A stretch of 64,000 nt of DNA, taken from positions 1 through 64,000 of the forward strand of contig NZ_JTJW01000007.1 in NCBI RefSeq assembly GCF_000805385.1. Direction: 5' to 3'. The position numbers and the translations under genes were made by a program. This DNA is from Mycolicibacterium setense. Lineage in GTDB: Bacteria; Actinomycetota; Actinomycetes; Mycobacteriales; Mycobacteriaceae. Under the pieces are notes generated by a model that saw only the letters and a program-made list of their open reading frames with translations, was not told the DNA's origin and did not search any database. Shown in pieces: positions 33,807 through 42,293 of this stretch. The stretch's first letter is position 1. Each line of letters starts with the position of its first letter.

Positions 33807-34148
33807 ATGCCCAGCATGCGCTTGCCCGATGCGTTCGACAGCATCAACGCTGATGACACGACAACCTCACGGGTGTTCGGCGACCCGTATGTCACGCCCG
33901 ACGGGGCAACGGTGATACCCGTCAGCAGGGTTCGGCACCGGCCCGACAGTGGACGGTCCGATTCCAGACCGCTGGGGATTTTCGTCGTCAAGGACGGCAA
34001 ACCCACCTGGGTTCCTGCCATGGACAACACGCGGATCGCGTTGATGGGTGAACTGATCGGGTTGGTGGCGGCCACACTGGCAACGCTCGCTATGGTGCGT
34101 CGTCCACCGTGGCCGGATGTGCGTGGCGTGTTCTCGCGACGAATCTGA
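33807..34148 (+). CDS. GerW-like (YtfJ family) membrane-linked protein
   Basis: The 113-residue protein has the GerW/YtfJ pattern RVFGDPYVTPDGATVIPVSRV followed by PLGIFVVKDGKPTWVPAMD. A C-terminal membrane segment follows (LMGELIGLVAATLATLAMV). GerW is named from Bacillus germination, but homologues are common in non-sporulating actinobacteria and are of unknown function. It starts 9 bp after the acidic protein gene, and its 3' end overlaps the convergent ccdA-like gene by 59 bases, an unusually large overlap. Confidence 0.78.
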   Translation: MPSMRLPDAFDSINADDTTTSRVFGDPYVTPDGATVIPVSRVRHRPDSGRSDSRPLGIFVVKDGKPTWVPAMDNTRIALMGELIGLVAATLATLAMVRRPPWPDVRGVFSRRI

Positions 34149-34983
34149 CGCGCCACAGACCGACTGCCAGCAACACCAGCAGAGCGAGCACCCACGGCCA
34201 CGCGCCGTGCCGATGGACCCATCCCGCGAGCGTGCCCTGCAGACGTCCTGCGGCGGCGATCACCGGGTCATCGGGATTGCCTGCGGCGCTGAATAATTGG
34301 ACCTCGTACCAGCCGTAGTAGGCGACGTACGCGCCGACGGCGATCAACAGTGCTCCGCTGATCCGGCTGATGTAGGGAACGAGGCGCCGCAACCGGTCGA
34401 CCACCGCCGTGCCTGCCAGCGCCGTCGCGACCGCCAGCACCCCGACCACCAGGGCGAAACCCGCCGCGTACGCGGCGAACACCGCCGCCCGGTGCAGTGC
34501 CGTGTCCGATTCCAGTGTTGCGCCGGTGACGGCCAGGAACGGCCCGACGGTGCACGACAGTGATGCCACGGCGTAGCCGACGCCGTAGCCGGCCATCGAA
34601 CCGAGCCGGGCAGTCGGCGCCCAGCCGGTATGGCCCGCCACGGCGTCGGGAAGGAGCAACCCGAGCCGGCGGCCGGCCAGCAACCAGACGCCGAGAACCA
34701 TCAGGACGGCACCGATGATCAGCGTGACGTAGGGCAGGTAGCGCTGAACGGTGCTCGCGGCCGCCACGGTGAGGAGCCCGAACGTGCCGAACACCGCGAC
34801 GAACCCGGCGGTCATCACCATGGTGGCCACCAGCGCCCGCCCCACCGCGGTCAGCGGTCCGCGCGCCGAGGCTCCCCGCACCACCAGCGCGAGATACCCG
34901 GGCAGCAACGCGAACCCGCACGGATTGAGCGCCGCGACCAGTCCAGCGCCGAACGCCAACCCCACCAGGTTGTTGTCGAGCAC
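34090..34983 (-). CDS. CcdA/DsbD-type cytochrome c biogenesis membrane protein
   Basis: The 297-residue protein has six to seven membrane segments. It has the CcdA redox cysteines, one in AALNPCGFALLPGYL (about residue 21) and one in ASLSCTVGPFLAVTG (about 155). CcdA passes electrons from cytoplasmic thioredoxin to extracytoplasmic thioredoxin-like proteins. GTG 34983 lies 9 bases past the stop of the upstream MPT53-type gene on the same strand, so the pair is probably an operon in which CcdA reduces or recycles that protein. The same pairing (Rv2877c-Rv2878c) is recalled from M. tuberculosis. Confidence 0.9.
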   Translation of the reverse strand: MLDNNLVGLAFGAGLVAALNPCGFALLPGYLALVVRGASARGPLTAVGRALVATMVMTAGFVAVFGTFGLLTVAAASTVQRYLPYVTLIIGAVLMVLGVWLLAGRRLGLLLPDAVAGHTGWAPTARLGSMAGYGVGYAVASLSCTVGPFLAVTGATLESDTALHRAAVFAAYAAGFALVVGVLAVATALAGTAVVDRLRRLVPYISRISGALLIAVGAYVAYYGWYEVQLFSAAGNPDDPVIAAAGRLQGTLAGWVHRHGAWPWVLALLVLLAVGLWRVRFVARTRHAHPATVDDAP

Positions 34984-34991
34984 GCGGGCGG

Positions 34992-35510
34992 CTAGCTCTT
35001 CAGGGCCGCGACCCGGTCGGCCAGCTCCTGCTGCGACATCGCCGACGTCGGGTTGTTGACGAACGTGGACGAACCGTCGGTGCGGTAGAAGACGTAGGCG
35101 GGCTGCCACGGCACGTTGTACCGGGCCCAGATGGAGCCGTCGGCGTCATTGAGATTGGGGAAGTTGAGGTGGTACTTGTCGACGAAACCCTGCATGGCGC
35201 CGACGTCGGAGTGCGCCGCCACCCCGACGAAGCTGACCTGAGGATTGGCGGCGGCGACCTGGCTCACCGAGGGTGCCTCTGCGTTGCAGAACGGGCACCA
35301 CGGTGTCCAGAACCACAGCACCGCGGGCCGCCCGGACAAGCTGGACCCGTTGAACGGGGCACCGGACAAGGTGGTCCCGGTGAACTGCAGCCGATCGTCG
35401 GCAGCCGCGGTCGGCGCCGCGACCAGCGCGAACACCATCGCGAGCGCGGACAGCAGGCCCGCCAGGCTCGGTGTCAACGGCAGGTGCAACCGCGGAAGTC
35501 GCATCCTCAT
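34992..35510 (-). CDS. mpt53: Secreted thioredoxin-like protein MPT53 (DsbE-type)
   Basis: The 172-residue protein starts with a signal peptide (LAGLLSALAMVFALVAAPTAAA). The thioredoxin-fold active site is WFWTPWCPFCNAEAP (CxxC), and WQPAYVFYRTDG has the usual cis-Pro region. It is very close to M. tuberculosis MPT53 (Rv2878c), an extracytoplasmic protein that oxidises cysteines in folding proteins. The neighbour CcdA could supply electrons. ATG 35510 or the next Met (residue 3) fits. Confidence 0.93.
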   Translation of the reverse strand: MRMRLPRLHLPLTPSLAGLLSALAMVFALVAAPTAAADDRLQFTGTTLSGAPFNGSSLSGRPAVLWFWTPWCPFCNAEAPSVSQVAAANPQVSFVGVAAHSDVGAMQGFVDKYHLNFPNLNDADGSIWARYNVPWQPAYVFYRTDGSSTFVNNPTSAMSQQELADRVAALKS

Positions 35511-35616
35511 GGCAGTCTCCTTCGCTCAGGGCGCAGCACGCGCACGGCCTGCGCATACCCCCTGACACGACGATCGACACTCCAGAGTTCAACGCAGCGG
35601 CGTTTGCGCCCCGCCG

Positions 35617-36498
35617 TCAGTTCTGCCGGGGCAGCAGCTCGGCGGTGAACCGCTCCAGGAATGCAGTGCGGTCACCGTGACCGGCCGGCCTGATCACGAA
35701 CTTGGTCAGCCCGGCGGCGAGATAGGCATCGAGTTGGCGGTGCAGGGCCGGCCAGTCCGCGGCGACGAGTTGTTCCGGGTCGACATCGGGTCGACGGCGA
35801 CGGACCGCGGCGAGCACATCGGCCGGGAGGGTGCCGTCCCCGACGGCCAGGCTGATGCCGTAGTGGTCAGGCTCGATGGTGCGCCCCGCAGCAACCGCTG
35901 CGGCCTCAATGCGCAGGCGGGCCGCGCCCGCCTCCTCGGGCGTGAGGAAACTGCCGAGCCACCCGTCCGCGAACTTTCCGATGCGGGTCAGGGCTGCCGG
36001 GGCCGACCCGCCCAGCCAGATGTCGATCGGGGTGTCCGGTAACGGCTGTACCTGTGCGGACCGGACAGTGAAGTAGTCGCCCTCGAACGGCGCGTCGTCG
36101 CCGCGCAGGGCCGAGCGCAGCAAGGCCAGCGATTCGTCGAAGACGGCGGCCCGGCGGCCGTCGGGCACGACGAAGATGTCCCGCTCGGCGGGCAGGGCCG
36201 AATGCAGGCCGAACGCGGGCAGCACCCGCTTGGGTGCCAGCGCCGCCAGCGATGCGAGCTGTTTGGCCACCAGAACCGGATGGCGTCCCGGCAGGATCGC
36301 CACCGAGGTCCCGACCTTCAGCCGGCGGGTGCGGGCCAGCGCGTAGGCCATGCCGACGAACGGATCCACCGCAGGGGTGTAGACCAGCTCGGAGAACCAC
36401 ACCGAATCGACCCCGGTGCTTTCCAGGTGATCGACGATGCCGGCCAACTCGTCTGGGGTGGTCTCGGCGCCGAGTCCCACGCCGAAGCGCACCTTCAT
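35617..36498 (-). CDS. LLM-class (F420-dependent-type) oxidoreductase
   Basis: The 293-residue luciferase-like monooxygenase family protein has KVRFGVGLGAETTPDELA at the start, VGTSVAILPGRHPVLVAKQL in the centre and TPIDIWLGGSAPAALTRIG. This pattern is typical of mycobacterial F420-dependent reductases (MSMEG-type LLMs) rather than FMN luciferases. The substrate is unknown. ATG 36498 is preferred over 36585 because the family begins here; the longer form would overlap the divergent DUF6188 gene. Confidence 0.87.
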   Translation of the reverse strand: MKVRFGVGLGAETTPDELAGIVDHLESTGVDSVWFSELVYTPAVDPFVGMAYALARTRRLKVGTSVAILPGRHPVLVAKQLASLAALAPKRVLPAFGLHSALPAERDIFVVPDGRRAAVFDESLALLRSALRGDDAPFEGDYFTVRSAQVQPLPDTPIDIWLGGSAPAALTRIGKFADGWLGSFLTPEEAGAARLRIEAAAVAAGRTIEPDHYGISLAVGDGTLPADVLAAVRRRRPDVDPEQLVAADWPALHRQLDAYLAAGLTKFVIRPAGHGDRTAFLERFTAELLPRQN

Positions 36499-36584
36499 CG
36501 CAGCTTTCCCATGCCATCCATACTTGGCCCAACACCGAGGAGGCCCCTCTTGTGCCCGCTCGTCCGGCGGTTCAGAGTAAGACA

Positions 36585-37025
36585 ATGAGCGAACAATGGA
36601 TTCAAGGGTGCTTGGTCCAGCGGATCTCGTTTCGTGATGGCCTGGTGCTCGATCTCGACGACTACAACGAACTGGTCATCTCAGTTCCGCTGCAACTGAC
36701 ACTTCCGGCAATCGGTACCGACGATTCCGAAGTGCTGTCGCTCGACCCCCGTGCACTGCGCAACGAGGTCCGCCCGCTGTTCGATTTCGCAGGCCAACGC
36801 TGCACGCATGCCGACTGGGAGGACGACGGCAGCCTTCACCTGAGCTTCTCCGACGGCCACCGAATCGATGTCCGGCCGGACGAGGGCCGCACCTCGTGGG
36901 AGCTGTACGGGAAGCACCACGGCTACGCCGCATGCCTGCCGCACGGGCGGGTCCGCGTCGTCCGCCACGATCAGGAGGACCTCGATCAGGACGGCGACGA
37001 CGTCCCCACCCGCGAGAGCGGCTGA
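36585..37025 (+). CDS. DUF6188-type hypothetical protein
   Basis: The 146-residue protein begins MSEQWIQGCLVQRISFRDGL. It is beta-rich with a recurring DGxxLxLxDYN/L pattern (GLVLDLDDYNELVIS, LHLSFSDGHRIDVRPDE), as in actinobacterial DUF6188 proteins. No catalytic residues are recognisable. The highly acidic C-terminus (DQEDLDQDGDD) is probably disordered. ATG 36585 is 86 bp from the divergent LLM start, so the two may share a promoter region. Confidence 0.75.
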   Translation: MSEQWIQGCLVQRISFRDGLVLDLDDYNELVISVPLQLTLPAIGTDDSEVLSLDPRALRNEVRPLFDFAGQRCTHADWEDDGSLHLSFSDGHRIDVRPDEGRTSWELYGKHHGYAACLPHGRVRVVRHDQEDLDQDGDDVPTRESG

Positions 37026-37063
37026 CCGGCGCGCCGCGGTGCCACGGCACTACCGATGCGGCA

Positions 37064-37537
37064 TCAGCGGACGTCGACCCCGATGATCGGGATCCATACG
37101 CCGAACAGCCACACGCCCCACTGCCGGAAACCGTTGTCCCACACCGGGTTCAAGTTGTATCCCCAGTAGTTGACGGTATGCGGCAGCGGTCCGCCGTTCC
37201 AATGCAGCGGCGGCGGCGGGCCCCAACCCCACGGCGGCGGACCTTGACGGTCATCCCACCAGTCGTGCCGGTTGTTCGCCCACCAGGGACCCTTGTCGTC
37301 CCAGTGATCACGATGGTCGAAATCAGGGCCGCGATCGTGCCCACGACCGTCGAAATCACGGTCGTGACCGGGTGGCCCGCCGTTGCAGAACGGGAAGCAG
37401 TCGTCATTGCCGTGCCCCGGCTTGAGCGGAGCCGGCACAGCCGGCGACGCCGAAGCCACCGGCGTCCCGAACACCGTGACCCCCATAGCGAACGCACCGA
37501 CCGTCAACGCAGCCGCCACGAACTTGGACAGTTTCAT
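37064..37537 (-). CDS. Secreted Asp/His/Trp-rich hypothetical protein
   Basis: The 157-residue protein has a clear signal peptide (KLSKFVAAALTVGAFAMGV then TVFGTPVASA). The first mature segment carries two Cys (DDCFPFCNGG) likely forming a disulfide. A central region of Asp, His, Arg and Trp follows (DHRDHWDDKGPWWANN), then Pro/Trp repeats, ending in an ordered GVWLFGVWIPIIG. No family is recognised. A strong AGGAGG lies 6-7 bases before ATG 37537. The many His/Asp residues could bind metal, which is a guess. It is convergent with the DUF6188 gene. Confidence 0.8.
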   Translation of the reverse strand: MKLSKFVAAALTVGAFAMGVTVFGTPVASASPAVPAPLKPGHGNDDCFPFCNGGPPGHDRDFDGRGHDRGPDFDHRDHWDDKGPWWANNRHDWWDDRQGPPPWGWGPPPPLHWNGGPLPHTVNYWGYNLNPVWDNGFRQWGVWLFGVWIPIIGVDVR

Positions 37538-37714
37538 ACCTGAACCTCCTACCGTCGTGACCCGGGCGCCGGCCATCCCCCAATGACCCGGCGCTGCAAC
37601 GCCTTGCAACCCAGCCCTGACGCGAGCGGCGAAACGTGCACCCCAGTGAGGTATCGCCACACCTGATCCCGGCGTTACCCACTGTCCGGCCGGCTCCGGT
37701 CATACCCTGGCGGA

Positions 37715-39001
37715 GTGGGTATCGGACCGCGGGTCAACGGGACGCCTCCTCCGGCAGTGCGGCGCTCGGAGATCGAACTAGGGTCATGGCAGTTCTGGCG
37801 TGAGGATGACGACATCCGCGACGGCGCGTTCGCGGTACTGCGCCGTGAGGACCCGGTCTCATATCACCCGGCATGTGTCCTCGACGGTTTTCCCGAGAGT
37901 CACGGACACTGGGCGGTGACCAGGTATGACGATGTGTTCCATGCCAGCCGCCATCCGGAGATCTTCAGCTCGGCGTCGGGGATCACCATCGGCGATCAGA
38001 CGCCGGAACTGGCGGAGTATTTCGGCTCGATGATCGTGATGGACGATCCTCGCCACACCCGCCTGCGCAACATCGTGCGCAGCGCCTTCACGCCGCGGGT
38101 GGTGGCGCTGATCGAGGATTCCGTCCGCGATCGGGCCCGGCGACTGGTGGCCGACATGGTGGCCAGGAATCCCGACGGCAACGCCGAACTGGTGACCGAA
38201 CTCGCCGGCCCGTTACCGCTGCAGATCATCTGCGACATGATGGGCATCCCGGAGCAGGACCATCAACAGATCTTCCACTGGACCAACGTGATCCTCGGTT
38301 TCGGCGATCCGGATCTGACCACCGACTTCGACGAGTTCCTCAAGGTGGCGATGGACATCGGCGCGTATGCGACCGCGCTGGCAGACGAGCGCCGCGCGGT
38401 GCCCACCGACGATCTGACGACCAGCCTGGTTCAGGCCGAGGTCGACGGTGAAGGGCTGACCTCCGCCGAGGTGGCCTCGTTCTTCATCTTGCTGGTGGTC
38501 GCGGGCAACGAGACCACCCGCAACGCCATCAGCCACGGCGTGCTCGCCCTCACCCGCTACCCCGAGCAGCGCCGGAAGTGGTGGTCACGGTACGAGGAGT
38601 TGGCGCCGACGGCGGTGGAAGAGATCGTGCGCTGGGCGTCGCCGGTCAGCTACATGCGCCGCACGGTAACCCAGGACACCGTCCTCGGCGACACACCGCT
38701 GCCGGCCGGCGCCAAGGTGACACTGTGGTACGGATCGGCGAATCGCGACGAATCGAAGTTTGCCGATCCGTGGATGTTCGACGTGACCCGTCATCCCAAT
38801 CCCCACCTCGGATTCGGCGGCGGCGGTGCGCATTTCTGCCTGGGAGCGAACCTGGCCCGGCGTGAGATCACCGTCGCGTTCGAGGAACTGCACCGGCAAT
38901 TGCCCGACATCGTCGTGACCGAGGAGCCCGACCGGCTGCAGTCACAGTTCATCCACGGCATCAAGCGCATGCCCGTGGCCTGGGGCCACGAGCCGCGTTG
39001 A
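37715..39001 (+). CDS. Cytochrome P450
   Basis: The 428-residue P450 has AGNETTRNAISH in the I helix, ExxR in VEEIVRWASP and the heme Cys in FGGGGAHFCLGANLAR. The C-terminal RLQSQFIHGIKRMPV is like mycobacterial CYP families such as CYP189/CYP124-type lipid hydroxylases. The substrate is unknown; its PRHTRLRNIVRSAFTP region is typical of the steroid/terpenoid hydroxylase group. No KstR-like site was seen upstream, unlike the CYP125-type gene. Start GTG 37715. Confidence 0.88.
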   Translation: MGIGPRVNGTPPPAVRRSEIELGSWQFWREDDDIRDGAFAVLRREDPVSYHPACVLDGFPESHGHWAVTRYDDVFHASRHPEIFSSASGITIGDQTPELAEYFGSMIVMDDPRHTRLRNIVRSAFTPRVVALIEDSVRDRARRLVADMVARNPDGNAELVTELAGPLPLQIICDMMGIPEQDHQQIFHWTNVILGFGDPDLTTDFDEFLKVAMDIGAYATALADERRAVPTDDLTTSLVQAEVDGEGLTSAEVASFFILLVVAGNETTRNAISHGVLALTRYPEQRRKWWSRYEELAPTAVEEIVRWASPVSYMRRTVTQDTVLGDTPLPAGAKVTLWYGSANRDESKFADPWMFDVTRHPNPHLGFGGGGAHFCLGANLARREITVAFEELHRQLPDIVVTEEPDRLQSQFIHGIKRMPVAWGHEPR

Positions 39002-39040
39002 CTCAGCCGGTGGCCGGCGCGCCACGACGATCTGCCGAGG

Positions 39041-39427
39041 TCACCTCACCGTGAGCGTGCCCAGCATCGCGGGGTGGTAGAGGCAATAGAAGGCGTACTC
39101 CCCCGGTTCCGTGGGAGCCGTCAGCGTTGCCCGCCCCTTGCCGTCCACATGGGCGTCGAACAGGCCCTCGGTCCGCGACGTGACCGAATGCTCGACCTCG
39201 TCGTTGTTGACGATGGTGATCTCGGCGCCCGGTGCCACCGCGCCGAGGGATCCGAATCCCATCCCCTCGATCGCGATGACCGGCCCGGTGGGCGCGGACG
39301 TTCCGGGACTGGCGGTGAGCGTCTCGGAGTGCTCGCCATGGCCGCCCGGTGAATTGGCTTGCCCGCAAGCGACACTCATCCCGGCCAGCAGGAATATCGA
39401 CACCGTCAACACCACAAGTCGAAACAT
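39041..39427 (-). CDS. Cupredoxin-like exported (lipo)protein
   Basis: The 128-residue protein has an export signal (RLVVLTVSIFLLAGMSVAC) ending in a Cys that may be lipidated, although SVAC is not a canonical lipobox. A cupredoxin domain follows, with likely type 1 copper ligands: His in EVEHSVTS, and Cys, His and Met in YCLYHPAML (C-x2-H-x2-M spacing of plastocyanin/amicyanin). It may carry electrons or bind copper outside the membrane. ATG 39427 or 39442 are possible starts. It is convergent with the P450 gene. Confidence 0.85.
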   Translation of the reverse strand: MFRLVVLTVSIFLLAGMSVACGQANSPGGHGEHSETLTASPGTSAPTGPVIAIEGMGFGSLGAVAPGAEITIVNNDEVEHSVTSRTEGLFDAHVDGKGRATLTAPTEPGEYAFYCLYHPAMLGTLTVR

Positions 39428-39570
39428 CCGCGCCCCTGACATTCGTCGTGACCGCGGCCAATTATCCGCCGCGGCGCGCCGTGATGTGCCCGAATCTGCC
39501 GATCCGGGCACCCCGGGAAGTTCGGGGCATCAGAAGCGATGCAGGACAATGGTTTACCTTGCCCGGCGGT

Positions 39571-40992
39571 TTATCTGGCCCGGCGACCCACTGCCACACC
39601 GCCCGCGAACGCCGCAACGAGCACACCGACGATCACCCAGGCCAACACGCTGGAACCGCCCACCAAGTCGTTGAGGTTGGTCAGGATCAGCACCAGCGCT
39701 CCCAACAGCCCGGCCAGCCCTAGGGCCGGTGCGATACGCACCCGCCACAGCGAATGTCCATGGCGGTCAGAGGCGAAATAGACCAGCACCGCCACGCTGG
39801 TGGCGATCATCAGCACCACCACACCGACAGTCGTCGCACCGGCGAACCAGGTGTAGAACTGGGCAGCCGGGTCCAACCCGAACACGACCGCCAACAGGAC
39901 GCTCACCGCCACCACGCCGGAGATCCACAGCGAGGCCTGGTGCGGCGAGCCGTGCCGGTCGTGCGGCACGCTCAACCGCGCAGGCAGCACGTCGCGCTGC
40001 GACAGCGCGAACACGTAGCGCGACGCCACATTGTGGAAAGCCAGGATGCAGGCGAACAGGCTGGTGAAGTACAACACCGTGATGAGGTCGGCACCGACCG
40101 CGCCGATGTACCGGTGCGCGGTGTCACCGAGGAAGGTGGAACCCGAGTCGGTGGCACGGGTGACGGCCTGCTCGTCGCCCCAGCCCGAGATCAAGGCCCA
40201 GCTGGTGCCCGCGTAGAACACCCCGATCAGGATGAGCGCCAGGTAGGTGGCCCGCGGAATCGTGCGCTCGGGGGTGCGGGCCTCGTCGCGGAAGATCGCG
40301 GTCGCCTCGAATCCCACGTAGCTGATGATCGCGAACAGCAATCCGATACCCAGCGAGCCGGAAAAGATCGCACTCGGATTCACGATGCCCGACGACAACC
40401 CGGACTGGCCGCCACCCTGCACCACGATCACCAGATCCAGCACCAGCACGATCAATATCTCGGCGGTGAGCAGGACCCCGAGCACTCGGCTGGACAGCTC
40501 GATGTTGCGGTAGCCCAGATACGTCGTGACGACGAAGGCTGCCGCGGCGAACAGCCACCAGGGCAGAGCCGGCCCGCCCGCCAGCTCGAGAACGCTGGCT
40601 CCGGCCGGGCCGAGCAGTCCGTAGACACCCGCCTCCAGTGCCACGTAGCTCACCAGTGCCACGACCGCGATACCGATTCCGGTGGGCAGTCCGAGCGACT
40701 GACGGACATAGGAGAAGAAGGCGCCCGCCTCATCGACATACGGTGTCATCGCGGTGAATCCGACCGCGAACAACAGCAGGACCACCGTGGAGGCGATGAA
40801 CGTGGCGGGGAAACCGGCACCGTTGCCCGACGCGATACCCAGCGGCACCACACCGCCGATCACCCCGAGAGGCGCCGCCGCGGCCACCACCATGAAGACG
40901 ATCGAGGCGACCCCGAGCTTGCCGCGTAGCTGTCGACCGGTTGGCGGCGGCTGATAGCCCAAGGATTCTGGGGCTGTGGTGGTTTCGGACAT
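39571..40992 (-). CDS. APC-superfamily amino acid permease
   Basis: The 473-residue transporter has about 12 membrane segments and the amino-acid/polyamine/organocation pattern: an early GIASGNGAGFPATF, SYVGFEATAIFRDEARTPERT between membrane helices 5 and 7, and ASRYVFALSQRDVLPARLS before the next loop. It would import an amino acid or amine by proton symport; specificity is not evident. ATG 40992 follows AGAAGGACGG. Downstream of it is the cupredoxin gene, a separate unit. Confidence 0.9.
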   Translation of the reverse strand: MSETTTAPESLGYQPPPTGRQLRGKLGVASIVFMVVAAAAPLGVIGGVVPLGIASGNGAGFPATFIASTVVLLLFAVGFTAMTPYVDEAGAFFSYVRQSLGLPTGIGIAVVALVSYVALEAGVYGLLGPAGASVLELAGGPALPWWLFAAAAFVVTTYLGYRNIELSSRVLGVLLTAEILIVLVLDLVIVVQGGGQSGLSSGIVNPSAIFSGSLGIGLLFAIISYVGFEATAIFRDEARTPERTIPRATYLALILIGVFYAGTSWALISGWGDEQAVTRATDSGSTFLGDTAHRYIGAVGADLITVLYFTSLFACILAFHNVASRYVFALSQRDVLPARLSVPHDRHGSPHQASLWISGVVAVSVLLAVVFGLDPAAQFYTWFAGATTVGVVVLMIATSVAVLVYFASDRHGHSLWRVRIAPALGLAGLLGALVLILTNLNDLVGGSSVLAWVIVGVLVAAFAGGVAVGRRAR

Positions 40993-41099
40993 GCTCGACC
41001 GTCCTTCTGGCAGCGTGCGCGCAAATATGACCCGCGGAACATAGGGCCGGGGCTTACCGGCACACCAGGTCTGGCGTCAGCGTGCGCAAAACTCCGCCG

Positions 41100-42206
41100 T
41101 CAACACGCTCCCAGTACATCGAGCATCCCGGCCGCCGATCGTGGCCAGGTGAACTCCTCGGCCCGTTGCCGCGCGCTGCTCCGCCGCTGCGGTTCCGGCC
41201 GGCCGATCACCGACGTGACCGCGCGGGCGATGGCGTGCGCATCGTTGTCGGCGGTGGCCCCGCTGTCGCAGGTGAGGATCTCGGCCAGCGCAGAGGTCCG
41301 TGATACGACGGCCGGAGTTCCGCAGGCCAGCGCTTCCAGTGCGGCCAGACCGAACGTCTCGTGCGGTCCCGGCGCCAGCGCGACGTCTGCGGAGGCCAGG
41401 ATGGTCGCGACGGTGTCACGGCAGCCGATGTATCCGGTGAACGCCACCGGCAAGCCGCTGGCCTGCCGTTCCAGGCGGGCTCGCAGCGGACCCTCGCCGA
41501 CTACCACCAACCGCGCGTCCACGCCTGAATCACGCAGAGCCGCAACGGTACCGATGCTGCGGTGGGCATGTTTTTCCACCGACAACCTGCCGCAGTGCAC
41601 CAGCAAGGTCTGCTGCGGCGCGGCCCAGCGGCTCCGCATCTGGGCAGACCGGCGCCGGGGATGGAACTGCTCGAGGTCTACACCGAGCGGGACGGTGGCG
41701 ACATTCTGCGCGCCGATCCGCTCGAATTCTTCTCGCGCGAAACCTGTCGTACACACCACGGCGTCGTAGTTGGCCGCGGTACGGCGATTGGCGAAGTCCG
41801 CCACCATGACTGCGGTCGACCGCGGCAGCACCTGACCGACCAACCGGTCCAGGCGTTCGTGGGAGACCATCACAGTGGCCACGCCGTGCCTGCGACCCCA
41901 CGGACCAAGCGATCGCAGCGTCAACCGGTCGGACACTTCGATGGCGTCGGGCCGCAGTTGCTGCAACAAGGCCGTCACCGGACCCGGCAGCACCGCGCGG
42001 TAGCCACCGGTGAACGGGATGAGCCTGGCCGGCAACGACATTCGCACGACACCGCTGGCGAGTACGTGCCGACCCGGCCGCGATCCCGGAACGATGAGGT
42101 AGACCTCGTGGCCCAAGGCGCAATATTCGGCGCCCAGCCGGTCGACCGCGGTCCGCAGCCCTCCCGATCGCGGGCCGTAGAAGTTGGCGACCTGGACAAC
42201 CCGCAT
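41100..42206 (-). CDS. mgtA: GT4 glycosyltransferase, MgtA-type alpha-mannosyltransferase
   Basis: The 368-residue GT-B enzyme begins MRVVQVANFYGPRSGGLRTA and has VHCGRLSVEKHAHRS and the donor-binding EX7E region GPHETFGLAALEALACG. It closely resembles M. tuberculosis Rv0557 (MgtA, formerly PimB), which adds mannose from GDP-mannose to glycolipid acceptors in lipomannan-type synthesis. It could be a paralogue and not the orthologue, because the neighbours here (amino acid permease, dienelactone hydrolase) are not cell-wall genes. ATG 42206 matches the family start. Confidence 0.88.
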   Translation of the reverse strand: MRVVQVANFYGPRSGGLRTAVDRLGAEYCALGHEVYLIVPGSRPGRHVLASGVVRMSLPARLIPFTGGYRAVLPGPVTALLQQLRPDAIEVSDRLTLRSLGPWGRRHGVATVMVSHERLDRLVGQVLPRSTAVMVADFANRRTAANYDAVVCTTGFAREEFERIGAQNVATVPLGVDLEQFHPRRRSAQMRSRWAAPQQTLLVHCGRLSVEKHAHRSIGTVAALRDSGVDARLVVVGEGPLRARLERQASGLPVAFTGYIGCRDTVATILASADVALAPGPHETFGLAALEALACGTPAVVSRTSALAEILTCDSGATADNDAHAIARAVTSVIGRPEPQRRSSARQRAEEFTWPRSAAGMLDVLGAC

Positions 42207-42293
42207 GCCCCTGATCAGAACCGGGCCGCGTGTGCGGTCAACAACGAGGCTGCGACCGAGAATTGAACAACCGCTGAACAAGCCCCAGCCGAC

